Below, in pieces: positions 44,664-53,744 of a stretch of DNA of 64,000 nucleotides (positions are counted from its first letter, which is position 1; each line of letters starts with the position of its first letter). The notes under the pieces are model-generated. The model saw nothing but the letters and a program-made list of their open reading frames with translations. It was not told the DNA's origin and did no database searches. Source of the DNA: Lachnospiraceae bacterium (lineage in GTDB: Bacteria > Bacillota > Clostridia > Lachnospirales > Lachnospiraceae); NCBI GenBank assembly GCA_910574285.1, contig CAJTAL010000004.1, positions 120,779 to 184,778 on the forward strand, written 5' to 3'. The position numbers were made by a program, and so were the translations under genes.

Positions 44664-46202
44664 ATGAACAAGAAACCAACGGTACTGATGATATTGGATG
44701 GCTATGGATTGAACGAGAAAACAGAAGGGAACGCAGTGGCGGAAGGTAAGACTCCGGTTATGGATAAGCTGATGGCAGAGTGTCCTTTTGTCAAGGGAAA
44801 TGCAAGCGGTATGGCGGTAGGGCTTCCGGACGGACAGATGGGAAATTCCGAAGTAGGGCATCTGAATATGGGCGCGGGGCGTATCGTGTATCAGGATCTT
44901 ACCAAGATTACGAAATCGATTCAGGACGGAGATTTCTTCGAGAATCCGGCGCTGCTTGCGGCATGTGAGAATGTAAAGAAGAATGACAGCTCCCTTCACA
45001 TGTACGGGTTAGTATCCGACGGCGGTGTACACAGCCACAATACACATATTTATGGTCTTCTTGAGCTGGCAAAGCGTCAGGGAATTGAGAAAGTGTATGT
45101 ACATTGCTTCCTGGACGGCCGTGATACGCCTCCGGCTTCCGGTAAGGAATATGTGGAACAGCTTGTGGCTAAGATGGAGGAGATCGGCGTCGGCGAAGTG
45201 GCGACGGTGATGGGACGTTACTATGCGATGGACCGTGATAACCGCTGGGACCGCGTGGAGAAGGCTTACCGCGCTATGGTTTACGGCGAAGGAGAGACGG
45301 CGGCAAGCGGACCGGAGGGAATCCAGGCATCCTATGATAAAGACACTACGGATGAATTTGTGCTTCCTACCGTTGTGACGAAGGACGGCGCGCCGGTTGC
45401 GACGATCAAGGATAATGATTCTATCATCTTCTTTAATTTCCGCCCGGACCGCGCAAGAGAGATCACAAGAACATTCTGTGACGACGGATTCACAGGATTT
45501 GAAAGAGGAGAGAGAGTAAAGACCACATATGTATGCTTCACAGAATACGATGTGACGATCGAGAATAAACAGGTTGCTTTTGTAAAGGAAGAGATTACGA
45601 ATACATTCGGCGAGTTCCTTGCCGCCAACGGAAAGAAACAGGCACGTATCGCCGAGACAGAGAAGTACGCGCATGTCACATTCTTCTTCAACGGCGGTGT
45701 GGAAGAGCCAAACGAGGGAGAGAACCGTATCCTTGTGAAGTCTCCGAAAGTGGCGACTTATGACTTGAAGCCGGAGATGAGCGCTTATGAAGTGTGCGAT
45801 AAGCTGACAGGGGCGATCCGTTCCGGTGAATATGATGTGATCATCATTAATTTTGCAAATCCGGATATGGTAGGACATACCGGCGTAGAGTCTGCTGCGA
45901 TCAAAGCAATTGAAGCGGTTGACGAGTGTGTAGGAAAGGCTGTAGACGCAATCAAAGAAGTGGACGGGCAGATGTTTATCTGTGCGGATCATGGCAATGC
46001 GGAGCAGTTGGTCGATGAGGAGACAGGCGAGCCCTTTACCGCTCATACTACGAATCCGGTTCCGTTTATCCTGGTTAACGCAGATCCGGCTTATGGTCTC
46101 AGAGAAGGCGGATGTCTGGCGGATATCGCGCCGACACTGATCGAGCTTATGGGAATGGAACAGCCGAAAGAGATGACAGGAAAGAGCCTGCTTACCAGAT
46201 AA
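44664..46202 (+). CDS. gpmI: Phosphoglycerate mutase, cofactor-independent
   Basis: A 512-residue two-domain metalloenzyme interconverting 3- and 2-phosphoglycerate. It has [10 protein letters not shown] near 10, the phospho-acceptor Ser in [13 protein letters not shown] near 62, [11 protein letters not shown] near 190, [11 protein letters not shown] near 258, and the second metal site in [11 protein letters not shown] and CADHGNAEQ near 400-445. The ATG at 44664 follows AAAGGAG; a GTG four codons upstream overlaps that site. It completes, with gap, pgk and tpiA, most of lower glycolysis in this window. Confidence 0.96.
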   Translation: MNKKPTVLMILDGYGLNEKTEGNAVAEGKTPVMDKLMAECPFVKGNASGMAVGLPDGQMGNSEVGHLNMGAGRIVYQDLTKITKSIQDGDFFENPALLAACENVKKNDSSLHMYGLVSDGGVHSHNTHIYGLLELAKRQGIEKVYVHCFLDGRDTPPASGKEYVEQLVAKMEEIGVGEVATVMGRYYAMDRDNRWDRVEKAYRAMVYGEGETAASGPEGIQASYDKDTTDEFVLPTVVTKDGAPVATIKDNDSIIFFNFRPDRAREITRTFCDDGFTGFERGERVKTTYVCFTEYDVTIENKQVAFVKEEITNTFGEFLAANGKKQARIAETEKYAHVTFFFNGGVEEPNEGENRILVKSPKVATYDLKPEMSAYEVCDKLTGAIRSGEYDVIIINFANPDMVGHTGVESAAIKAIEAVDECVGKAVDAIKEVDGQMFICADHGNAEQLVDEETGEPFTAHTTNPVPFILVNADPAYGLREGGCLADIAPTLIELMGMEQPKEMTGKSLLTR

Positions 46203-46283
46203 TTTGTCTGTGTGGGAATATGCCCGTTTGACTCGTTGCTTGCGGGAATAAAAAGATATAGGTATAGGGACAGGGAGGCATGT

Positions 46284-46970
46284 ATGCATATTGTAATTGT
46301 GGAAGACGACGCGGTTATCCGGCAGGAATTGAAGCTTCTTCTGGAGAATGCGCTGTATCAGGTGACGGCTCTTTCGGATTTCTCGGACGTCGCCTCTTAT
46401 GTGCTTGACATCCTTCCTGATCTCGTGCTTCTGGACCTGAATCTTCCGGAGGAATCCGGGTTTGATATCTGTACGAAGATACGGGCTGGTTCGGAAGTAC
46501 CAGTGATCTTCGTGACCAGCCGGACGGATTCTATGGATGAACTTACGGGAATCTTAAAGGGCGGGGACGACTATATCACCAAACCATTTCAGGCGCCGAT
46601 TCTTCTGGCGAGGATAGCGGCGGTCTTAAAGAGGACGCGGCGGGAAACAGAGCAGGAGAGTATGAAGCTTACGCACAGAGGCGTTACGCTGGATATTGCC
46701 AGAGGCGTGGTGGGCTATGGTAAAGGGAAGGCTGAACTTTCGAAGAATGAACTGAAGATATTGCATCTTTTGTTCCAAAGGAAGGGAGAAATTGTTCCGC
46801 GCTCAGAGATAATAGAATATCTGTGGGATAATCAGATATTTATCGACGACAATACGCTGAGTGTCAATATCACGCGCATCAGGGGGAAACTTGAAGAGAT
46901 CGGAGTCAGGAACCTGATCGAGACGAAACGTGGGATGGGGTATCGGATATGCGAATCATGGAATATATAA
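46284..46970 (+). CDS. Bce-like response regulator
   Basis: A 228-residue OmpR-family regulator: receiver domain (IVEDDAVI, LLDLNLPEESG with the phospho-acceptor Asp, VTSRTD, ITKPFQAP) and a winged helix (LSKNELKILHLLFQRKGEI, then TLSVNITRIRGKL). The order of genes that follow, a kinase with two membrane helices and no sensor domain, then an ABC ATPase and a large permease, is that of BceRS-BceAB systems answering peptide antibiotics. The ATG at 46284 has GGGAGG upstream. It overlaps the kinase gene by 22 bases. Confidence 0.92.
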   Translation: MHIVIVEDDAVIRQELKLLLENALYQVTALSDFSDVASYVLDILPDLVLLDLNLPEESGFDICTKIRAGSEVPVIFVTSRTDSMDELTGILKGGDDYITKPFQAPILLARIAAVLKRTRRETEQESMKLTHRGVTLDIARGVVGYGKGKAELSKNELKILHLLFQRKGEIVPRSEIIEYLWDNQIFIDDNTLSVNITRIRGKLEEIGVRNLIETKRGMGYRICESWNI

Positions 46971-48028
46971 GGGATAAGATCCTGCTTCTTGTACTGCATG
47001 CGTGCTGCATGCTAATGCTGGCAGGATTTTTGTATGCTACGGGATATGAGAGGGCATACTGCGTATTGATTCTGATCTTCTGGATTCTTATACTGGCGCT
47101 GTGGATTTGGTGCGGATATTACGGCAGGAGGCGGTATTTCCGAGAATTAGAGGCAACTGTGGAGCGGATGGATCAGAGATACCTGCTGGGGGAACTGATG
47201 CCGGTATCTCACAGGCTTGAAGATCGGTTGTACAGAGAACTTATCCGGATATCGAATAAGTCTGTGATTGAGAGAATCCGGCAGATCGAGGATGAGCAGA
47301 AAGAATATCGGGAATATATTGAGAGCTGGGTACATGAGATTAAGGCTCCGATTACCAGTATTGATCTGATATGCGAAAACAGCCAGAGTATTTTTCGGGA
47401 TCAGAATTATAAGGAACGATGGGGCAGAGTCCGGCTGGAAAACCAGAAGATTGAGAATTATGTGGACCAGGCGCTGTATTTTGCGAGATCGGAGGAGGTA
47501 TATAAGGATTATGTCATCCGAAGGACGGATCTGCAGGAAACGGCGGTAGTAGTCTTGAAGAGAAATAAGCATTATCTGATTCAGAGCCGGGTGCAGGCGG
47601 AGGTGGATTGTAAGGATACCGCGTATACGGATCAGAAGTGGATCCTCTTTATTCTGAACCAGCTTGTGCAGAACAGCGCGAAATATCGGAGGGAAGAGGA
47701 TGCGTGGATCCGGATCTACACCGAACGGTACGCGTGCAGGGCGAAGGAGCATCCGGCGGACGGTGAGGCGGCGGGTTACGGCTATGGAGTGAGGCTGATC
47801 GTGGAAGACAATGGGATCGGTATCAGTAAGGACGAGATCGGGCGCGTGTTCGAGAAAGGATTTACGGGGAGCAACGGGCGTATGAGGGAACGTTCTACCG
47901 GGATGGGACTTTATCTTTGCAGGAAGCTGTGCGGGAAGCTTGGGGCTGTGATCTATGCAGAGTCCGGGGAAAATGAAGGGACAAAGGTGATATTGGAATT
48001 TCCGGAGAGCAGGTATATTATGAAATGA
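46949..48028 (+). CDS. Bce-like intramembrane-sensing histidine kinase
   Basis: A 359-residue kinase. Two membrane helices (about residues 10-32 and 36-58) are joined by only a few residues, so there is no outside sensor domain, as in BceS-type kinases that read the state of the ABC transporter. The His box is SWVHEIKAPITS near 130, the N box NQLVQNSAKYR near 235, G1 VEDNGIGI near 290 and G2 STGMGLYL near 320. The ATG lies within the end of the regulator gene. The transporter genes follow after the 60-aa cassette. Confidence 0.92.
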   Translation: MRIMEYIRDKILLLVLHACCMLMLAGFLYATGYERAYCVLILIFWILILALWIWCGYYGRRRYFRELEATVERMDQRYLLGELMPVSHRLEDRLYRELIRISNKSVIERIRQIEDEQKEYREYIESWVHEIKAPITSIDLICENSQSIFRDQNYKERWGRVRLENQKIENYVDQALYFARSEEVYKDYVIRRTDLQETAVVVLKRNKHYLIQSRVQAEVDCKDTAYTDQKWILFILNQLVQNSAKYRREEDAWIRIYTERYACRAKEHPADGEAAGYGYGVRLIVEDNGIGISKDEIGRVFEKGFTGSNGRMRERSTGMGLYLCRKLCGKLGAVIYAESGENEGTKVILEFPESRYIMK

Positions 48029-48050
48029 TACTGTGGCAGTGAATAAAAGC

Positions 48051-48079
48051 TTTACACCACAATTACTGATTGATATAAT
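48051..48079 (+). promoter_or_regulatory. Promoter of 60-aa gene cassette 2
   Basis: TTTACA and TATAAT are separated by 17 bases, within a leader nearly identical to that of cassette 1 (21326..21354). Confidence 0.8.
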
Positions 48080-48123
48080 AAAAGTACCAAAATAAACGAC
48101 ATTTATAGAAAGTAGGTGAAAAA

Positions 48124-48306
48124 ATGTCAGATAAAGAATTACTGCAAAAGAATGTTGAAGAGTTTGCAAGGTTGCAAAATTATATGTTAGCGTCTGAGAA
48201 AGATTCGCCGTCGTATAAGTTAATGAAAGAGAGGTATATTGAATTAAAGGTTATTTTAACATCATCCGGCATTAACCTCACGGAATTAGACAGAGTAAAA
48301 GAGTAA
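48124..48306 (+). CDS. Small helical protein, 60 aa (cassette 2)
   Basis: A paralogue of the 21401..21583 product: the same length, 58% identical, with shared LQKN, EEFARLQ and GINLT segments, and predicted to be helical and soluble. It sits between the Bce-like kinase and transporter genes but has its own promoter and terminator, so it seems inserted into the module rather than part of it. The shared GTAGGTGAA ribosome site supports the start. No function is known. Confidence 0.78.
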   Translation: MSDKELLQKNVEEFARLQNYMLASEKDSPSYKLMKERYIELKVILTSSGINLTELDRVKE

Positions 48307-48318
48307 CCCGTTCATTGC

Positions 48319-48369
48319 AAGGTGCAAAGTCTTTTGTTTTATATTATGAAAGACTTTGCATCTTTTTTT
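48319..48369 (+). terminator. Terminator of the GGTGTAAAG family, copy 3
   Basis: AAGGTGCAAAGTCTTT pairs with AAAGACTTTGCATCTT, followed by a T-run. One pair differs from copy 1 by a compensatory change (T-A to C-G). Confidence 0.9.
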
Positions 48370-48541
48370 GAAGTACTTTTTTGAAAATTGTCTGGGTGGC
48401 AGTTACCTTTCAAAACTGTAAGAAAACTTTAAGGACAGACGATACCACATATACGGAGAATCTGGTAAAGTAAAGCTGACAGACGAGAGGAAGACCGGTA
48501 ATATCATTACCGCAGGATTTGACAGAAGGGAGAGACGGTAC

Positions 48542-49309
48542 ATGAGAGATTATATCCGTGTATGTGATGTGGAGAAGTATTACGGCAATGCATCGAATGT
48601 GACGAAAGCGATCGACAGGGTCAGCTTTACCGTAGCGCAGGGAGAATTTGTAGGAGTCATGGGAGCCTCCGGCTCCGGGAAGACGACGCTTTTGAATATG
48701 CTCTCGACGATTGACCGTGTGACGGCGGGACATATCTGGTATGGAGATACGGATATCGCCGAGATGAAAGAGAATGCCCTTGCCGAGTTTCGGAAGGAGA
48801 ATTTGGGTTTTGTGTTTCAGGACTATAATCTCCTGGATACACTGACGATCGAGGAGAATATCATCCTCGCCATGACGCTTCATAAGGCAGGGAAGAGAGA
48901 GATCAGGGAGAGGTGTGATGAGATGCTGCGGCTGCTCCGTATCGAGGATATCCGGGATCAATTTCCATATCAGGTGTCGGGAGGGCAGAAGCAGCGCTGC
49001 GCGTGCGCCAGAGCCTTAATCAACCGTCCGCGGCTGCTGCTGGCAGACGAGCCTACCGGCGCGTTAGATTCCAGATCTTCCCAGACTCTTCTTGAAACCT
49101 TCACAGATATGAACCAGAAGATGAAAGCAACCATTCTTATGGTTACTCATGACGCATTTTCTGCAAGCTATTGCAGTCGGATTCTTTTCCTGAAAGACGG
49201 CAGGATATTTCATGAATTGATTCGGGGATCAAAGAGCAGGCGGGAGTTTTTAAACGAGATTCTTGACGTGCTGGCTCTGACAGGAGGTGAAGGAAGCGAT
49301 GATCGGTAA
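48542..49309 (+). CDS. ABC transporter ATP-binding protein, BceA-like
   Basis: A 255-residue ATPase. Walker A is GASGSGKTT near 40, the signature is VSGGQKQRCACARAL near 147, and Walker B with the catalytic Glu is LLLADEPTGALD near 167. This is the MacB/BceA subgroup. It pairs with the large permease, whose start overlaps its end. With the upstream kinase and regulator it should form a peptide-antibiotic detoxification and sensing module. GGGAGAG precedes the ATG. Confidence 0.93.
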   Translation: MRDYIRVCDVEKYYGNASNVTKAIDRVSFTVAQGEFVGVMGASGSGKTTLLNMLSTIDRVTAGHIWYGDTDIAEMKENALAEFRKENLGFVFQDYNLLDTLTIEENIILAMTLHKAGKREIRERCDEMLRLLRIEDIRDQFPYQVSGGQKQRCACARALINRPRLLLADEPTGALDSRSSQTLLETFTDMNQKMKATILMVTHDAFSASYCSRILFLKDGRIFHELIRGSKSRREFLNEILDVLALTGGEGSDDR

Positions 49310-51581
49310 GCTTGCTTTTCGGAATGTCAGACGTTCTGCCAGAGATTATCTGGTATATTTTCTTACGATGACTTTTGTAACAGCGTTAATGTTCGCTTTC
49401 AACAGCCTGATATTTACCAAAGATATAGAAGAGATGTTCGAGGTTGCCGGACTGATGATGGCGCTGATCGGACTGGCGACGTTTTTTATCGTATTGATCG
49501 TAGCATGGCTGATCAATTATATGGTACGCTTTATGTTGGAAAAGCGGAGCAGAGAATTCGGGATTTATCTTTTGATCGGCATGAGGAAGAAGGAGATTGC
49601 CCGTCTCTATCAGAGGGAAAATATGTTGCTGGGGGCGTGTGCTTTCCTTATCGGGATGGTTCTTGGAGTTTTGCTTCAGCAGGTAATTCTGGCGATTCTA
49701 TACAGCATGATCCGGATAAAATATGACCTGCATATGGAATTCAATCAATACTGCATTCTGATGACGTCAGGCTGTTATGCCGGATGCTATCTTCTGGCGC
49801 TTTTCCGCTGCGGCAGAAGATTTCGGAAGATGAATATACGGGATCTGATGGAGGTTCAAAAAAAGAATGAAGAGGTGAGGGAATCCCATGAGCAGTTCAA
49901 GAAGTGGCTGTTTCCGGTATCTGTCGGTTTCCTTGCGCTCTTTGCGGCTTTTATCTTCCTCGGCGGGATAAAAGGGGGCGGGCAGCTTCTGTTCTTTCTT
50001 GTGGGCCTTGTGCTGGTGATCTATCTTTTTTATATCGGGCTCTCCGCATGGATTATCTGTTATGTGCGAAAGAGGGGAAATGCGGTCTATCGCGGACAGA
50101 ACCTGTTCCTGCTGCGTCAGTTCTCATCGAAACTTAAGACTATGAGTTTCACGATGGGGACATTAACGGCATTGTTTACAATCGCTTTTTTGGGCTGTAC
50201 CGTGGCTATGATGTTCAGTGATTACCAGAATAAGCTTCTGGATGTCAAATTTCCCTTTGACGTGCAGGTCAACAGCGGGGATGCGGAGGATGATTTCGCG
50301 GATGAAATTCAGCTTATCGGAGAAGAGGCGGAGATCCTGGATGCGTTCGCTTACCGTATCTATGCGAATGTTCCCGAAGATGCCCTGACAGATTTGCAGG
50401 ATTCTCTTTCTGTCGGCCAGACGGACGGCTGTGAGGAAAAGGTGCAGTCTGCAGATATGAACGGCTGCAAGGAAAAGGTGCAGTCTGCAGATGCGAACGG
50501 CTGCAAGGAAAAGGTGCAGTCTACAGATACGGACGGTTATGCAAGGCGGCCGGATCAGGTCAATATCTGGCTGAGTACCAATCTTAAGGTCTTCGGGAAG
50601 ATGTACCTTCAGGAAGACGGAAGTCCGGATATTGAGAAGATTAAGAAGGACAGCGGTGGGGTTTACTGCTATTATGATACTTATATGAAGCTGTCGGATT
50701 ATAATCATCTGCGGCGGATGCTTGGTTATCCGGAGGTTTCGATTCGGGATAATGAGTATCTGATCCATGTGAAGGAGCGGATTCAGAATGAAGTTGATAC
50801 GTTATCGGAGGATGTTATAATCGAGGGAAGCCAGGGGGAACTGAAATTTGCAGGCTATTATACGGAGCCGTTTTCCCAGGACGGACATAACGGCGGCGAT
50901 TATGTGGTGGTTATTCCTGATTCCCAGGCGCAGCAGCTTGTGCCGTACTATTCAGAGCTGGCTGTGGATATTGAGGGCGAAGCGCCTGCAGGACTGGGGA
51001 ATCATCTGGATGATCTGAACGGATCAGATGACGAGGAGGAAGAGGAAGAAAGTGAGGATGCTGAAGAAGATCAGGACATCGCGGGGCACAGAGCGATGAG
51101 TGAGAACAGTTGCTGCGGTTCGGATACGATTATCGTAATGTCGGTGGAGAATATGGTGCGGGATAATCTGATTCCGGAGACCAGGTATATGTTATCGACA
51201 CTGATTTTCCCGTGTTTTTATGTGGGCCTGGTGTTCTTATGTGTCGCCCTGACGGTGTTGTCTGTCCAGCAGCTTAGTGATTCTGCAAAGTATAAATTCC
51301 GGTATTCAGTGCTTAGAAAATTAGGGATGAACAGGCGGGAGATCGACAGAGTGATATGGAAACAGCTTGTATGCTATTACTTATGTCCGGTACTCCTTGC
51401 CGTGGTGATCGGCGGCAGCATATCGGTATTCATGAGCGGAAAGTTTATCTTCTATACGGGGATACATTCGGCGGTGTTCTATTATTTCGGGCTGTCTTTC
51501 CTGTTGTTCTTTGGAATCTATTTATTGTATTTTATCACGACATATGTAAGTTTCAGACGGAATGCAGGGGCGGAAGATTAA
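49299..51581 (+). CDS. ABC transporter permease, BceB-like (FtsX domains)
   Basis: A 760-residue membrane protein with about ten helices: an FtsX-type group near residues 15-300, a large extracellular domain (about 320-640), and a final group of helices. This is the BceB plan, where the outer domain binds the peptide drug. The outer domain holds three tandem copies of a 12-residue unit (GCKEKVQSADxN) and later a stretch rich in Asp and Glu. The ATG at 49299 follows AGGAGG and AAGGAAG; a GTG at 49287 is possible. It overlaps the ATPase gene by 11 bases. Confidence 0.9.
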   Translation: MIGKLAFRNVRRSARDYLVYFLTMTFVTALMFAFNSLIFTKDIEEMFEVAGLMMALIGLATFFIVLIVAWLINYMVRFMLEKRSREFGIYLLIGMRKKEIARLYQRENMLLGACAFLIGMVLGVLLQQVILAILYSMIRIKYDLHMEFNQYCILMTSGCYAGCYLLALFRCGRRFRKMNIRDLMEVQKKNEEVRESHEQFKKWLFPVSVGFLALFAAFIFLGGIKGGGQLLFFLVGLVLVIYLFYIGLSAWIICYVRKRGNAVYRGQNLFLLRQFSSKLKTMSFTMGTLTALFTIAFLGCTVAMMFSDYQNKLLDVKFPFDVQVNSGDAEDDFADEIQLIGEEAEILDAFAYRIYANVPEDALTDLQDSLSVGQTDGCEEKVQSADMNGCKEKVQSADANGCKEKVQSTDTDGYARRPDQVNIWLSTNLKVFGKMYLQEDGSPDIEKIKKDSGGVYCYYDTYMKLSDYNHLRRMLGYPEVSIRDNEYLIHVKERIQNEVDTLSEDVIIEGSQGELKFAGYYTEPFSQDGHNGGDYVVVIPDSQAQQLVPYYSELAVDIEGEAPAGLGNHLDDLNGSDDEEEEEESEDAEEDQDIAGHRAMSENSCCGSDTIIVMSVENMVRDNLIPETRYMLSTLIFPCFYVGLVFLCVALTVLSVQQLSDSAKYKFRYSVLRKLGMNRREIDRVIWKQLVCYYLCPVLLAVVIGGSISVFMSGKFIFYTGIHSAVFYYFGLSFLLFFGIYLLYFITTYVSFRRNAGAED
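50427..50534 (+). repeat. Three tandem 36-bp repeats inside the permease gene
   Basis: Units begin at 50427, 50463 and 50499, each starting GGCTG and containing GGAAAAGGTGCAGTCT. The unit is a multiple of three, so copy number could change without breaking the frame. Units 1 and 2 differ at four positions. Confidence 0.9.
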
Positions 51582-51600
51582 ATTTGGCTTTAAGGGAACT

Positions 51601-51664
51601 GTCGGAAAATGAATATTCCTAAACAGAGGGGGGTGTCAGAAAATAAATACCCCTAAACAGAGGG
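51601..51664 (+). repeat. Two 30-bp direct repeats after the permease gene
   Basis: GTCGGAAAATGAATATTCCT and ten more bases at 51601-51630 recur at 51635-51664 with 4 mismatches in 30. They occupy the gap between the permease gene and the next terminator. Origin unknown; possibly an insertion-sequence end or decayed gene. Confidence 0.6.
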
Positions 51665-51702
51665 AGCTAGGGCCTATATGGTGTCACAGCTCCCCTGTTT
51701 TT
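51662..51702 (+). terminator. Terminator of the Bce-like operon
   Basis: GGGAGCT pairs with AGCTCCC, followed by a T-run. The 83-bp dispersed repeat starts directly after it. Confidence 0.75.
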
Positions 51703-51784
51703 GCGCAGCCACGTGCAGAAGAAGTATGCCGCTAAGGCGGCGCACAGGGCGCGCGGCGAGTAGGGAAAAGTCTTCCCTACTCGA
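51702..51784 (+). repeat. 83-bp dispersed structured repeat, copy B
   Basis: The second copy of the element at 7668..7750. Its terminal hairpin is perfect here (CGAGTAGGGAA with TTCCCTACTCG and a 5-base loop). The rest of the gap to the kinase gene at 51898 shows no gene. Confidence 0.8.
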
Positions 51785-51897
51785 TTGCGGCAGGAAAAGC
51801 AGATGGCTGGCAAATAAGCGGTAATGAATGAGTAAGCAACGAGCCAAACGGGCAGTTTGCATGCCCATTTGACTTTAGTGTGTATGATGTATATATT

Positions 51898-53589
51898 CTA
51901 CTTCCCAAGAAGTTCGTCGATCGTCTCTAATAATACGGGCAGATTCAGCGGTTTTGCAAGATGGGCGTTCATCTCGCATTCTTTTGCTTTCTGGTAATCT
52001 GCTAAGAAGATACTGGATGAGAGCGCGATGATAGGAATGTTGGCAAGAACCGGATCCGGCAGATGCCTGATTGCGGTAGCAGTCTGCCATCCGTCCATTA
52101 CCGGCATCCTGAGATCCAAGAGAACCAGATCATATGTGCCGGGAGAAGCCTGGGTTATCTTCTGCAAGGCGACCTCGCCGTTTTCGGCAGGATCTATGAT
52201 GAAGTTCAATCTTTCCAGGAGTTCAGCTTCGATCTCGCGGTTAATCTCGTTATCCTCCACCAGCAGAATGGTCCGTTTCGGAGGCACAGGCGTCGTCTTC
52301 CAGGTCTCTGCGTCAGAGGCTGTCTGTCTGCGCAGACGGAGGGTAACGGTAAAAGTACTTCCCTGATTCTCGGCGCTCTTTGCCTCTATTGTTCCGCCCA
52401 TCTTATCCACGATGCCTTTTACGATGGTCAGTCCCAGTCCAAAACTGTGAATTTCGCTGAAGGTTGAATTCTTTTCGCGGCTGAAGGGTTCGAAGATATG
52501 TTTGAGAAAGTCTTCGCTGATGCCGATACCGGTATCTTTGACCTGTATATGGTAGACAGCTTCCAGATCAGACGCTTCATCGTCTTCTGTGATTGTAAGG
52601 GAGACTGTGCCGCCGGCCTCTGTATAAGTAATGGCGTTGTTGACCAGATTGAGCATCATCTGCTTTAATTTCTGGCGGTCGGCATAGATATTGCCGTGTT
52701 CTACATCACCGCAGTCCAGAGTGTACGTGATATTTTTTTCCTCTGCATGAGGATGCAGGAAATCATAGACTTCCTGGCCAATGGTGCATAAGTCGCATTT
52801 TTCTTCGATCAGTTCGTCAGAAGTAGAGAGGGCGGTTACTTCCAATACTTTATTGAGCATATCTAATAATTTTTGGCTTGCGTTCTCTATTCGGTTCAGG
52901 TAGTCCTGCTGCGCCGCCGTGTCATAGAGACTTTCCTTTGCCTGGGATATAAATCCCAAGATGGCGTTCAGCGGCGTCCGTATGTCGTACGATATATTGG
53001 TAAGAAACGCATTCCTGGCAATCGCCGCCATGTTGGCGCGGTCGAGAGCGTCGTTTAACTGTTTTTTCTGCTGCACCCGTTTGTCTGTGACGTCTTCGAC
53101 AAAGGAGCAGATGACGTCTCCGTTCTCTTCGCAATGAAAGAGGCGGCTGTAATCCTCTACCCATCGAATAGAGCCATCTTTGCTTCGGATCCGGTATTCC
53201 GCAGGATCCGGTTCTGCCTGTTCTTCTGAAGTCTGCGGAAGGATTCGGTCGGAAGCCGTATTAAGATCCCTGGAGTATACGACATGCTGAAAAGAATTAT
53301 CCGTAAATGTGCGGAGATCTTTTATGGTTTCACATTGCGCTGTACGGAGGAATCTGTGGTTTGCATAGAGAATCTCCTGGCTGCCGTCCGCCTGACAGAT
53401 CAGGAGGCCTGCGGACATCTCATCCATGAGACTGCATACGGTCTGCAGGAACTGTATTTCTTCCGGAGAAAGCAGGTCTGTCTGCTCATGTCCTGTTAAG
53501 AGCGGTTCAACTTCAATATGGTTTGCTTGCAATAGATGCAGCAGATGAATCATGTGTTTTAGGGGGTGGTGATATTTTTGTTCTTTCAT
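51898..53589 (-). CDS. Hybrid kinase-like protein lacking the phospho-acceptor His
   Basis: A 563-residue soluble protein: a PAS domain (about 55-170, ending SFVEDVTDKR), a HisKA-like region, an HATPase domain (N box LMLNLVNNAITYTE near 310, G1 VKDTGIGI near 360, G2 FGLGLTI near 390) and a C-terminal receiver (LLVEDNEINRE near 445, acceptor Asp in LLDLRMPVMDG near 495, Lys in LAKPL). The His box reads NISYDIRTPLNAI: residue 201 is Tyr (TAC) where the family has His. It cannot autophosphorylate in the usual way, so it may be a pseudokinase or act through a partner. No membrane helix is present. Confidence 0.87.
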   Translation of the reverse strand: MKEQKYHHPLKHMIHLLHLLQANHIEVEPLLTGHEQTDLLSPEEIQFLQTVCSLMDEMSAGLLICQADGSQEILYANHRFLRTAQCETIKDLRTFTDNSFQHVVYSRDLNTASDRILPQTSEEQAEPDPAEYRIRSKDGSIRWVEDYSRLFHCEENGDVICSFVEDVTDKRVQQKKQLNDALDRANMAAIARNAFLTNISYDIRTPLNAILGFISQAKESLYDTAAQQDYLNRIENASQKLLDMLNKVLEVTALSTSDELIEEKCDLCTIGQEVYDFLHPHAEEKNITYTLDCGDVEHGNIYADRQKLKQMMLNLVNNAITYTEAGGTVSLTITEDDEASDLEAVYHIQVKDTGIGISEDFLKHIFEPFSREKNSTFSEIHSFGLGLTIVKGIVDKMGGTIEAKSAENQGSTFTVTLRLRRQTASDAETWKTTPVPPKRTILLVEDNEINREIEAELLERLNFIIDPAENGEVALQKITQASPGTYDLVLLDLRMPVMDGWQTATAIRHLPDPVLANIPIIALSSSIFLADYQKAKECEMNAHLAKPLNLPVLLETIDELLGK

Positions 53590-53744
53590 TATGGTACTCC
53601 TCTCATATGTACTGGGTCATTAATATTGATTATATATTACATTTAATTTATTTACAAGCATTTTAGACCAAGTTCGGATGTGATAGAATAAGTCTGAAAA
53701 GCAGGTATATTGAATGACGATGTGAGGGAAAGGGCGGTGAGAAA

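Noticed and set aside
45009..46289. A 426-codon open frame on the minus strand
   Set aside because: It lies opposite gpmI, lacks family features and a ribosome site, and mirrors the codon pattern of the real gene.
47147..48169. A 340-codon open frame on the minus strand
   Set aside because: It overlaps the Bce-like kinase and the 60-aa cassette and is very rich in Pro, His and Arg, as expected of a complement frame.
50427..50534. 36-bp repeats as a CRISPR array
   Set aside because: The units are contiguous with no spacers and are in frame within a permease gene.
51674..51868. Minus-strand frame over the dispersed repeat (also at 7421-7711)
   Set aside because: The shared residues arise only because the 83-bp element is repeated; neither frame has a ribosome site and both run through hairpins and terminators.
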